64,000 bases of DNA. Origin: Musa acuminata AAA Group (Eukaryota > Streptophyta > Magnoliopsida > Zingiberales > Musaceae). Position numbers and translations under genes: made by a program. The notes below the pieces were generated by a model. That model saw only the letters and a program-made list of their open reading frames with translations. It was not told where the DNA came from and ran no database searches. Positions 1 to 9,975 of this stretch are shown in pieces (positions within the stretch are counted from its first letter, which is position 1; each line of letters opens with the position of its first letter). Location of the stretch: NCBI RefSeq assembly GCF_036884655.1, contig NC_088347.1:16911501-16975500 (forward strand), in the 5' to 3' direction.

Positions 1-1216
1 TGACAAACATTGCTTCTCTTGAGATTTGCAAGATAGCACTTCTTGCTTTCTTTTTGAGATTAGCAAGCTAGCAAGTTTGCCTCTTTTCGAATTATGCAAA
101 CTAACAAATTTGCTTTCTAGCAAGTTTTGCTCCCCCTTTGTCATTGTCAAAAAGAAGGGAAGACCCTTTACATCAATTTTCAAATTATAACGAAGGTAAG
201 GTAACAAAAATGAAAAATCAAGTCATGAATATCAAAACAATTTTTCATCATGAATATTTCATCATTGCATGCATCAAAATAATATCATGAATGTTTCATG
301 CATTCATATCATCACATGAAGAATATAAAAAAGAACTTGGTGATGAGATATACTTCATAAATTCAAAGAATTTTACATAAGAAAATTTAAGTCATAAACC
401 TTAAGAGATGTTATGAGAGAACACGTAAATGATCTTGATTCATGTATAATATCTCTTAATTCATTATGAATCATAAAAATTATAATTCCAAAAAATCAAG
501 AGAAATCGTGATTCATTTTAACAAATCTCCTCTTAAATAAATAACGTAAAGAATTATTAGGAGATCATGAAAAATCTTGATTCATATAAAAGATTTCATG
601 AGAGATTATGATTTCGATAAAACTCATTCAAATTCATCAAATCATTTTCATAGTCCAAGAGATTCACAAAAGCATAATATATATGGTTTCATTAATCTTT
701 TATCAAAAAATCAATAAGATAGAGATGTTTCATCTTAAGTTATTGGTTTCATACAAGTATACGTTTATCTTTTTATTGCAAATAAAAACATGCATCAACT
801 TTTAGGATCGAAAAGTGAATTTCGTCATAAAAACCATCAAGACCAATAAATCACAAAAATCATGTATAACTTTAAAATCTCATGCATAAAGTCATCAATC
901 ATGGTATCAAAATATTTAATATTTTCATTACATCATTATGCATTACTTCAAATCAAACATGATTTCATTTAATCAAAATCGAGAAATAACATTGGAAATC
1001 AACATGATACACATTATTACTTCTTAAAAAAATATTTATAGGATCATAATTAGATTTAAATCTAACATTTTATTCCATTAACATAAAACATATAATTTCA
1101 TTATCATTTTCAAAATTACTAGCATGATCATAATTTTTACATTTTCATTTTTAAACATGCAATTTTCAAGAAAAAATAATTCTAAACTAAATTAAAATAA
1201 TGTATCATGAAAAGCA
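1..1216 (-). other. Non-coding interior of element A
   Basis: Very AT-rich DNA with no supported gene. Positions 1-150 hold degenerate iterations of a gcaagctagcaagttt-like motif and a purine tract beside a tttgtcattgtcaaaaagaag-type module. The same modules occur in the interiors of B, E and J. The rest is full of catgat/atcatg-type words. This is the 3' interior of a gag-only retroelement. Confidence 0.6.
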
Positions 1217-2150
1217 TCATGTAATTTCGAAGTAAATTAATGGGGTTTCGATTACCTCATCGTCAAAAGTTGTTAAGGCATAGTTTGCCGCCTCGCCTTT
1301 CTTGAGTTTCTCCTTGTCTTCGGAGGAGCTTGATTCATCCCAATTTTTGTTCTTCTTGCGTTCAAAGCAAGTAGTTACGTTCTTTTTGTTCTTTAATTTT
1401 TATTTTATGAACTTTTTAAATTTCTTAGTGAGTTCAAGTTCACCACCACTTGAGCTTATGCTCGAGTGGTCTTCAAATGTTTTAAGTTTGAAATCTTTCC
1501 TATTCTTTGGAAGGTGGTTCTTGAGTTCTTCCCTGCATTATACGTCATTTCATAGGTCATCAAAGATTCTATTAGTTTTTCGATCAAAAAAGTATTTAAA
1601 ATTTTTGATTCTTGAATAGTGATTACTTTTGAATCCCAAGTTTTAGAAAGTGAGCACAAAATTTTATTAACGAGTTCAAAATTCGAAAAGCTACCAAGTG
1701 CTTTTAGACTATTGACGACATCCGTAAAACTGGTGTACATATCTCCAATAGTCTCTCTTGGTTCCATACAAAACATCTCAAAATCGTGCATCAAAAGGTT
1801 AATCTTAGAATCTTTAACTCTATTTGTGCCTTCGTGTGTGATTTCGAGAATATGCCAAATATCGAAGGTCGTTTCGCACAAAGAAACCCGATTAAATTTA
1901 TTTTTATCTAAAGCACAAAATAGAGTATTCATAGCTCTAGCATTTAAAGAAAACGTCTTCTTCTCCAAATCATTCCAATCTTTCATTGGAAGAGAAGACA
2001 TTTTAAAACCGGATTCGACAATGTTCCATAAGTTCAAATCCAAAGAAAGCAAGAAAACTCTCATTCGAGTTTTCCAATAAGTATAGTTCATCCTATTGAA
2101 AAAGGGAGGACGAATGAGAGAGTGACCCTCTTGAAAGCTGAAATATTTGG
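1217..2150 (-). pseudogene. gag (UBN2/DUF4219-type) of element A, decayed
   Basis: The main open stretch is 1456-2091, starting MNYTYWKTRMRVFL and containing the family landmarks LWNIVE, LNARAMNTLFCALDKN, FDIWHILEITHEG and ETIGDMYTSFTDVVN. Upstream the conserved PPFFN segment is in frame but the usual ATG (as at 6127 in B) has been lost. Downstream the frame shifts, a KKFKKFIK/KNKKN basic stretch follows, and the reading ends with YFEIT and a stop at 1217-1219. Gag forms the particle that packages element RNA. There is no CCHC knuckle, protease or polymerase, as in B and J. Confidence 0.8.
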
Positions 2151-2175
2151 GTTTAAACCAACTAAGAAATCACGA

Positions 2176-2188
2176 GGCTCTGATACCA
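2176..2188 (-). other. Primer-binding site of element A
   Basis: The minus strand reads TGGTATCAGAGCC, complementary to the 3' end of plant initiator tRNA-Met. It lies two bases inside the LTR boundary, the usual Copia arrangement, and fixes the 5' LTR and the orientation. Confidence 0.85.
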
Positions 2189-2190
2189 AT

Positions 2191-3815
2191 TGTTAGGATC
2201 AAGAGTCATTACTAAGAGGGGGGGTGAATTAGTGCAGCGGAAAGATTAAATCTCAATTAAAATTTCATTCGATAAAAATCATTTCCAACGAAAACCTTTT
2301 CGTAAAGATCTTAACTTAAACCCGTTTATAAATGTATTGAAAGCAGTAAGCGAGTAAAGAGGTTTGCAGTAAAGATAAATTGCATAAAGGAAATGCAAAC
2401 AAGATTTTAGAGTGGTTCGGTCAACGTGACCTACATCCACTTTCGGCTTCCTCCTCTAACGAGGTCACCGGCGTCCACTAGAGGCCTTCCTTCAATAGGC
2501 GAAGGCCAATCACCTTTTACACACCTCTTCTCCTTTTCACGGGTTTAGAAGATAACCCTTACAAGTACTCACTTACTCCTCTCTCAAACTAGTCTAACAA
2601 CCCTTACAAGTACTCACTTACTCCTCTCTCAAACTAGTCTAACAATTAGAAGAGGGAGAGGAGATTGCACAAGATTTTAGCAGCATTTCTTTCTAAACTC
2701 TTTGTGCTTGTGTATTTTAACTAGGGATGAGAGGGATATTTATAGGCTTTAAGTTGATTCAAAATTGGAGCATAAAACTTTCCCATCCCGGGTTCCCCAG
2801 GCACGGGCGGTACCACCGCTTAGTGTCAGTCTGACACTAACATTGCCTTGGGCGGTACCACCGCCTAGGTCTGGCAGTACCACTGCTTGGGGGGTAGTGT
2901 TGGGCGATACCACCACCCAGACTGGTGGTACCATCGCCTGGCACCCTGCTAGTGGTTGTACAACCGCCCAGACTGGCGGTACCACCGCTTGACATAGTCT
3001 CGAAGACTATGCCATGACGGTGAGACTTCTTAGGGCACTATTTGTGCTTCTTATTGGGCCCAACACAATTCTTACATAGGCCTAGCTGGCCCCTAATTGG
3101 ATTGGACCAAATCCAAGCCCAATTACGTGCTAACTATGAAATCCTAAGTCATTTGCTAAGCAAAACAAGTCCCTATATCTATTCTTCCGATGAGCTTCTA
3201 ACGAACTTCCGGTGAACTCCTGGACTTCACGACGATCTTCTTGGCGAGTTCCAACGAGCTTCTCTGGCAATCTCCGAGACTTCTCGGCTGGTTCCTCCAG
3301 AACTTCAGACGAACGTCCGGACTTCCGACGAACTCTCGAACTCCCAACGTAATCGCGTCCTTGACTCCGGGACTTCATTTTGCTTCATGCCTTGCTATCG
3401 TAGTTAATCCTGCATATGTAAAAATACACTTCGATCGAGACAATTAATACTAAGCATTAATCAAGTTGTCCGGCATGTCATTGGTCCCTCGACGCTTCGT
3501 CCGATTCTTCAGCGCATCATCCTCTCTTGCGGCCTATTGCCCAATTGGCCAGTTGACTTTGCAACTCTGATATCCTTGGTGCAATATCTGCTCTTCTTGG
3601 CCCGATGCCCGAATCCATGGCCCATAGCCTTCTATCGATACGTCGATCAATCCACCGGCCCAACATCCAATCTTCTAACATGTTCCTCCAGCCCAACATG
3701 ATTTTTTTTGCTTTAATTGTCTCATCCTGATCGAAGCATCCTGTGTCACTCAAAACACAGATTAAAACATAAACACATATCAATTGGTTTCATCATCAAA
3801 ATATGAGATTCAACA
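2191..3815 (-). repeat. 5' LTR of element A (1,625 bp)
   Basis: On the minus strand it starts TGTTGAATCTC at 3815 and ends CCTAACA at 2191. It carries the family hallmarks: a degenerate CTTCCGACGAA array (about 3180-3370), GGCGGTACCACCGC palindromes (2806-2990), a perfect hairpin CATAGTCT-CGA-AGACTATG (2993-3011), a TATA box (tatttata on the plus strand, 2737-2744) and a poly-C run close to the 3' end (seen as poly-G near 2217). The short open frames here are artefacts of the repeats. Confidence 0.85.
2556..2645. repeat. Perfect 45-bp tandem duplication in LTR A
   Basis: The 45-bp unit beginning cccttacaagtactcactt and ending agtctaacaa occurs twice head to tail (2556-2600 and 2601-2645) with no mismatch. 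Other LTRs of the family carry one copy, so this is a recent local duplication downstream of the TATA box. Confidence 0.9.
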
Positions 3816-4423
3816 CATTGTGCTCTATTCTCGCCTCAACACCACGGTGGCCAAGTACTCCCCCACTGTCGGCGCATCCTTCTTCAAGGAGAACCTTGGT
3901 AACGGTAGTGCGCTCGGGGAGGGCGAGTTCAAGAAGCTCGCCCCTACGTACACCTGCATCGCTACTTCTCCATCCCTGTGTACACTACGCTATCGCCTCT
4001 CTCCGCTTCCACATCTCGTTGCCTTTCCTGCCCATTGCCCACCGCCTCTAGCACTGTGCTCTATTCTCACCATCCTTCCGGAGCTACTCCGTTTGAAGCT
4101 CCTGGAGGTGCTCGACCTCAGCAGCCCCCGCCCCTCTCCCCTTCTCTGAAGATGACACTAGCTTTGTGTTCTTGATCACAACCATTGCTTGCTGGAAAGG
4201 GCAGGGCCTGTAACACTGTGCTTACCGGTGCTGCTTCTCCTCCTCAAATGCATCTTAACGCTGTTGATCTCCCACATTGCTCATTGATCTACAGTGCAAC
4301 AAATCTAGTCAATCCGACAATGTCAACTTGCTACCTTAGAGTTTAAGAAAAAGGGCATTATGTCACTGTGCCCCTTCTCAGTCCTTCAGCAAGCAACTTG
4401 AGAAGGACTTGAGAAGGACTAAG
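3816..4423. other. Unidentified, relatively GC-rich non-TE segment
   Basis: This stretch between LTR A and the C fragment differs in composition from its surroundings. A plus-strand frame at 3784-4149 reads 121 codons, beginning inside the LTR, with a plausible protein-like section (NTTVAKYSPTVGAS, then LGEGEFKKLAPTY) that turns into proline/leucine-rich sequence. The words tgtgctctattctc occur twice (3820s and 4060s), suggesting an internal duplication. I do not recognise a family. It could be an old host-gene fragment or an unrelated repeat. Confidence 0.4.
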
Positions 4424-4459
4424 AAAAGTGTATCCTTAAGAACTTGAGAAGGACTAAGG
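4424..4459 (+). mobile_element. Element C, left fragment (RNase H region)
   Basis: The sequence gtgtatccttaagaacttg and following bases matches the Tork-like RNase H region of K at 60313-60348, and continues at 11653 on the other side of element B. Just upstream (4397-4423) the words acttgagaaggact are repeated, so the true left edge of C is blurred. C lacks everything 5' of this point. Confidence 0.75.
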
Positions 4460-5366
4460 TGTTGAATCTCGTATTTTGATGATGAAACTAATTGATAATT
4501 ATGTTTATGTTTAACTGCATTTTGAGTGATGCAGGTCTACTCGATCAGGATTAGACAGTTAACGCAGGAGGAATTGACGTTGCGCCGGAAGAGATCGCGT
4601 TAGGATATTGGATGGCTGAATGCTTCGAACGTCGAGCATCGGGCCAAGGAGAGCGGAATTGCGCCAAGGATATCGGGGTTGTGGAGGTCAACCGCCGATT
4701 GGGCAACAAGCCGCAAGAGAGGATGATGCACTGAAGAATCGGACGAAGCGCAAACCAATGACGTGCCAGGCAACAGAATGTCAATTCGCGTTGTAATAAT
4801 TGTCTAGATCGGAGTAGAGTTTTAGTTTGTGTGTGCAGGAATAACTACGATAACGATGAAGACATAAAGCGAAACAAAGTGCTGGAGTCAAGCACGAAGG
4901 ATTCATTGGGAGTTCGAGAGTTCGACGGAAGTCCGAAGGTTCGTTGGGAATGCTGCCGGAACTAGCCGAGAATGAGTAGGGAGCTTGCCGAAGGGTTTTT
5001 CGGAAGCTCGCCGAAAGGTTCGTTGGAAGTTCACGGAGCTCACCGAGAAATATCGGAGCTTACCAAAGAAGCTCATTGGAACTCGCCAAGATCAAATCGT
5101 GAAGTCTAGGAGCTTGCCGGGAGTCTGCAGAATGGTTTCCGAGAGTTTATCGGAAGACCGTCGGAAGTTCGCCGGAAGCTCGCCGGAAGAAGTCTTGACT
5201 TACGGACTTTGTAATAGCTTAGAAAATGTCTTTAAATTCATAGTTAGCACGTTAATTAGGGTTAGGATTAGGTGTTAATCCTATAACCCAAGTAGGGGCC
5301 AATTGGGCCCAAGTTCGAACTAGTTTGGGGCAAGATTGAAGCCCAACTAGTGGGCTGAAAACACTG

Positions 5367-5564
5367 TAGGCGGTGGCAACGCCTGGGCTGGGCGGTGGCA
5401 CCGCCCAGTGCCCGAGAGCTGGGCGGTAGCACCGCTTGGGCTGGACGGTGGCACAGCCCAGCACTGTCAGCGCCTGACACGGACAAGCGGTGGCACTGCC
5501 CAGCACCCGAGAAGTCGGGCGGTGGCACCGCCAGTGCAATGGTCGACAGGCGGTGGCACCGCCA
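5367..5564. repeat. Array of GGCGGT-NNN-ACCGCC palindromes in U3
   Basis: About seven iterations of GGCGGTGGCACCGCC or one-to-three-mismatch variants start near 5369, 5391, 5421, 5443, 5487, 5518 and 5549. Each is a 6-bp inverted repeat around a 3-nt centre. The array sits 50-240 bp upstream of the TATA box, in the enhancer position. The 3' LTR has the matching array at about 10884-11090. Confidence 0.85.
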
Positions 5565-5609
5565 GCCTTGGGAACTCAAGGGAATTCAAATTTGAATCCT
5601 CTTGGGGTC

Positions 5610-5617
5610 TATAAATA
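5610..5617 (+). promoter_or_regulatory. TATA box of the B 5' LTR
   Basis: TATAAATA within ggggtctataaatacc. The same context recurs in the other LTRs of the family (for example 40825-40832 in M). It marks the likely U3/R border a few tens of bases downstream. The start site itself is inferred. Confidence 0.75.
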
Positions 5618-6078
5618 CCCTCCAATTCTCAGTAGAGAAAATAACCTTTTGAGAAGCTAGAAGTTGAGAAAAGCTTTAGGAAAAGTCTTGTTTTCAATAT
5701 CTTGAGTGTTCACCTCCTTTCTTTTCATTGAAATCTTTGTAAAAGGGTGAACCACTTGTAAGAGGTTGTAAGAGGGGTGTAAGAAGGAGGTTGATCTTCA
5801 CCTAGTAAAGGAAGATCATTAGTGGAATCGGAGGAGTGGATGTAGGTCACGATTGACCGAACCACTATAAACTACCGTCTTCTCTGGTTTGCATTTTATT
5901 CTTGCCATTTATATACTGCAAACTACTTTACTTAGTCACTACGCTTCCATACGCTTCTAAGTTATTAAGCTTTTCAAGTTCAATTTTTTATCGTACGAAA
6001 GATTTTTCGAAAACCGAAGTTTTTATCCGCTGCACTAATTCACCCCCCCCCTCTTAGTGCCGCTCCGATCCTAACAAT

Positions 6079-6091
6079 TGGTATCAGAGCC
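6079..6091 (+). other. Primer-binding site of element B
   Basis: TGGTATCAGAGCC, complementary to the 3' end of initiator tRNA-Met, begins two bases after the LTR end at 6076. Confidence 0.9.
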
Positions 6092-6126
6092 CGGTATTTC
6101 TCATTTCGGATTTACACCCGAGAGAA

Positions 6127-7071
6127 ATGGCTCTTCATGGCTTTCAAGAGGGCTTTTCGGTTGTTCGTCCACCGTTGTTTAACGGATTGGACTACACTTA
6201 TTGGAAAACTTGAATGAGAGTTTTCTTGATTTCTATGAATTTGGATTTGTGGAATATTGTTGAAAACAGTTTTCAACTTCCCTCTAAATCGATGAATGAA
6301 TGGTCGGATTTGGAGAAGAAGTATTTTTCTTTAAACGCAAAGGCTATGAATGCCTTATTTTGCGCTTTGGACAAAAATGAGTTCAATCGGGTTTCTTTAT
6401 GTGAAACGGCTTTTGACATATGGCATACTCTTGAAATCATACACGAAGGCATTTCTAGAGTTAAAGATTCGAAAATCAACATTTTAATGCATGATTTCGA
6501 GCTTTTTCAAATGAAGCCAAGCGAAACCATTGTTGACATGTACACCCGTTTCACGGATGTCATCAATGGTTTACAAGCTCTTGGCAAATGTTTCTTGAAT
6601 TTTGAACTTGTTAGTAAAGTTTTACGATCACTTTCTAAAGCTTGGGAATCAAAAGTAACGACGATACAAGAAACAAAAGATTTAAATAATTTTCCACTTG
6701 AAGAACTTATCGGCTCATTAATGACAATAGAAATGGTGCGCAATGCACATGATGAACACAATGAATACTTGAACCACCTTCCAAAGAACAGCAAGGATTT
6801 GGAACCTCGGACAAATGAATACCACTTGAGCGATGACTCAAGTGATGAGGACAATGATGAACTTCAACTTCGAACACCAACTCTTAATAAGTTCATTAAA
6901 CAAAAATCTAAAATAAACAATGAACTTGAATGGAGGAAGAGGCCAAAGAAAAGGAAGGCACCCAAGGATGAATCAAGAACTTCCAAAGGTGAAACGGCGA
7001 ATTGGGCTTTGACGGGCTTCGACTACAAGGTAAGTAACTCAACTCTCTTGAATTATTTTGAAATTACTTGA
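6127..7071 (+). pseudogene. gag (UBN2-type) of element B, one internal stop
   Basis: The ATG at 6127 opens MALHGFQEGFSVVRPP, and 28 codons later WKT is followed by TGA (6211-6213) where related copies read WKTR; CGA to TGA is a CpG-type transition. After the stop the frame stays open from 6214 to 7071 (285 codons): LWNIVE, SLNAKAMNALFCALDKNEFNRVS, DIWHTLEIIHEG, KPSETIVDMYTRFTDVING and a basic stretch KRPKKRKAPKD near the end. It ends LNYFEIT without a CCHC knuckle, as in A and J. One base change separates it from an open frame of about 314 codons, the best preserved gag here. Confidence 0.88.
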
Positions 7072-9961
7072 AGTTTTTCATGAGTTATTAATTTAGATAG
7101 TAGGAATAGGAAATAAAAAAAAATTATATTTCAAAAATTATATCATGTTTTTCTTTTTAGCATCTTTGAAAAAATTAAAAATTTGATCATGAAAAGTATA
7201 TTGCTAAGTTTTCATACATGTTATGTTTTGAAATGTTGAATGATGTATGCAACATTATGGATGATAGTTATATATAATGCTTAGGATTAATTCATGCATG
7301 TGTATTTTGATGATTTTATATCATGCATGAGTTTTTGAAGTGAATATTGATTTGATACTCTCATTTTGGATTAACATGTTTTTGGTTTAATCATTTTTAT
7401 GACGAATTAAGATGACATTCTCATGACATATTAAAATGACATAGTGCATGTACATCTATGTATGAATTTCTTGATAGTCTTTTGATGATAGATGTGATAT
7501 CATGATGTTTTATTTTTGATGTGTTTGGTCTTGACGGCGTTATGACGAAACTTATGTTTTGACTTTAAATGATGATACAATGTTTTCACAAAAAGACTTG
7601 AACACTCTTACATGAAATCAATTGTATGAAATGGAAATGAATTTTCTATTCTATTGAGAGTAATGAATTTATTTTACCAATCTTATGAATCTTATGAAAA
7701 TAAACATGATGAATATTTTATAAATGAGTTGTCTTATAAAATTTTGCCTTTACATCTTGAACTTTAATGCTTATATTGATTTGGCATATAAAGACTAAGG
7801 CATGCTCATAAGAAGCAAATCACATGAATAGAAATTTATAAAAATGAAATGTAATCCTCTATCTTATTGATTTCTACCTAAGAGACCAATAAAACTATCT
7901 ATGCCATTTTGAATCTCTTGAAAGAAATGTTGATATTTTGATGATTTGGATGATTTGAATTTGAATGAGTTTTATTCAAAATCATGATCTTGATTCCGTG
8001 ATATATACAAATTAAGATTTATTATGAATAAAGATTTTTTCATTAATCGATCTCCTAAGATTTTCTTTTGATTATTTATGAGTAGGTTTTTCAAAAAGAA
8101 ATCATGCCTTTTGGTATTCATATGTTCTAATCTTTCATGATATATACAATTCCTTGTATTCATGAAATGTTTATCGCATCACCCAATTACTTTCTTCTTG
8201 ATATTCCTTATGTGGTGATTAAAATTATGCATGAAATACTATTGATATTATTTTGATGTATACAAATGAAAAGTTATAATCATGAATGATGGGATGAAAT
8301 TTGACAAGTTAATATCTTCATGATTTGAAATATTTATAATTTGAAATTATGCATGCAATTGCTTTGTATTGTGATGATATATGCATCATGAATACTTTAT
8401 TATCATACATGAAAATAGTGATAAATATTTTGAAAATAAATGTTTATATCATATTAGATGATTTTATATTTGTGCATGATGAGTTATAGTGATGATTGAA
8501 ATAATGATTGAAATGATATGAATGATGATTTGGAATCATGTATATAATGATGAGTTTATATGTTTTGAAAATATATATGATGATTTGGTATTATGCATGC
8601 AATAATGATGCACATAATGATGACATATTCATGATAAAATTATTATTTTGATATTCATGACTTGAATCTTCCTTTCTTTTTGCCAATGACAAAGGGAGAG
8701 AAAAAGTTGCTAATGTGCTATCTTGAATTGATGTAAAGGGTAAATATCAAAGATAAATTAGCTACCTTGCACAAGTCAAGAAAATGCAAAAATTTGTTTA
8801 CTTTCTTGCACATCTAAAGAAAAGATACAAATGTAACACTTGCCAAATTGTTTGCTTGCCTCATGCAAAACATGGTCCCTCGCTAGTTTGGTATTTTGCT
8901 AAGGAAGCAAAAATAACACTTCTCAAAAGAGAAGAAAGAGCTTACTTTCTTGAACATCTTTAATATGCTAGCTGGCATGATGTACAATTTGCTATCTTGA
9001 ACATTACAAAGAAATACTATCATACACATTGCAAAGAAAAGCAAATATGCCAACTTGTACATCTTTAAATTTGCTAGCTTGTATGTAGTAAAACTTGCAT
9101 ATCGTAAAAGTTGCTAGCTTATAGAGAAGCAAAGAATTGCTATCTCGAAAGAAGCAAAAAACGCAAAACTTAGAAAACTTGCAATATAATTGCTCTTGCC
9201 ATGCTTTGTATCAAAAATAGGTTGATATCTTTAAAAGTATCGCATTAAATTTTTTAGTATTGCAATGTATCACATGTATTGCAAATTGAAATTTTTGAGA
9301 CTATTATCATATCATGTTTAACAATTGATGTCTTTCATGACATGATTTCTTTGTATTTTTGTCTTGTATGTATCATGTGATGATTGAAATATTGATTGAT
9401 GTAAATTCATAATTTATGTAAAAGTTTAAATCATTGGTTCCTCTCCTTTTTTTCGGCAATGACATAGGAGGAGAAAGATTGCTAGCTCAAGTTAAATGTT
9501 GGCTAGCTTGTACTCTTCCCTTCTTTTCGAAAAAAACAAAGGAGAGAAAGCTTTTGCTAGTTAGAACATGCAAAGAAAAGCAAAGTACAATCTTGCATAA
9601 GAAGCAAGTGTTGAATTGCCATGATTGAACTTAAGAATCTTGCTATGCTTTTGTGCTTATATGTTGTGATGAAAATCTAGCTTTATGTTGCAAAAACTTG
9701 CATATCTTTTAAAATAGCTAGAGCTACTTCTCCTTTTTGTTGATGACATAGGGGGAGAAGTATATTGATGACTTCATGCATTAAATTGAATATTTTATAT
9801 ATTTGCATGATGGTTTAAATGTTTATCAGAACTAGTGATGAATGTTACTTGGATTTGGGATAATCCAAGTGTTCTATCAATGACATATTGATAGGGGGAG
9901 TTTGGTTAAACTCCGGGGAGTTAAAGTTAACTCCGTTAGTCATCAATTAGTTGTCATCATC
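7072..9961 (+). other. Non-coding interior of element B
   Basis: AT-rich DNA with no supported gene. 7100-8660 is full of tgatgat/catgat words. 8670-9760 is different: purine tracts (see next entry) alternate with degenerate ttgctagcttg motifs built around GCTAGC. Equivalent regions lie in A, E and J, and in the 3' interior of D. It is family-specific retroelement sequence, function unknown. Confidence 0.65.
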
Positions 9962-9974
9962 AAAAAGGGGGAGA
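8674..9974 (+). repeat. Iterated polypurine-tract-like modules
   Basis: The pattern ctttttg-n-atgaca-n-agggggaga recurs at about 8674-8705, 9445-9476, 9731-9760 and 9885-9897, and finally as the terminal tract at 9962-9974. A looser copy lies near 9522-9550. Several copies are followed by a ttgctagc motif. Minus-strand counterparts occur in E (28310-28340) and in J/A (tttgtcatcaacaaaaagga-type). They look like duplicated copies of the plus-strand primer region. Confidence 0.7.
9962..9974 (+). other. Polypurine tract of element B
   Basis: AAAAAGGGGGAGA lies directly before the 3' LTR start (TGTTG at 9976). It is the expected plus-strand primer for reverse transcription. Confidence 0.85.
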
Positions 9975-9975
9975 T

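Larger units (their letters stand above)
1..3815 (-). mobile_element. Element A: gag-only SIRE-like Copia element, 5' part
   Basis: Read on the minus strand this shows a 5' LTR (2191-3815), a primer-binding site, a gag pseudogene and then more than 1.2 kb of AT-rich non-coding DNA running off the window. The gag ends with the same YFEIT tail seen in elements B and J and no protease, integrase or RT follows, so it belongs to the gag-only (TR-GAG-type) class. The 3' LTR would lie upstream of position 1, so the target duplication cannot be checked; the flank beyond the LTR is cattg (3816-3820). Confidence 0.8.
4460..6076 (+). repeat. 5' LTR of element B (1,617 bp)
   Basis: Begins TGTTGAATCTC and ends GATCCTAACA. 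U3 carries a degenerate array of gaagttcgccggaag-like units (about 4880-5190) and a GGCGGTGGCACCGCC palindrome array (5367-5564), then a TATA box at 5610-5617. Close to the 3' end is a C-run (around 6043-6052). Relative to the 3' LTR it lacks a short block after gatcattagtgg and a block in the palindrome array, so indels have accumulated since insertion. Confidence 0.92.

Noticed and set aside
2741..3020. Evenly spaced GGTACC motifs as a CRISPR array
   Set aside because: Palindromes are degenerate, spacing is irregular, and the context is a plant LTR.
3130..3378. Recurring short open frames of the type GSSRVRRKSGRSSEVL in many places, seeming to be a conserved protein
   Set aside because: They are translations of the degenerate CTTCCGACGAA array in U3; no start context, and the frame breaks differently in each LTR.
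5395..5614. Open frames rich in GGTA/CHRP-type peptides over the palindrome arrays
   Set aside because: Low-complexity repeat translation on both strands of a promoter region.
7030..7035. GTAAGT after gag in B as a splice donor
   Set aside because: The same place in A, D and J reads GTAATC, GTAACA and GTAAAC as part of a coding stretch; no acceptor identified.
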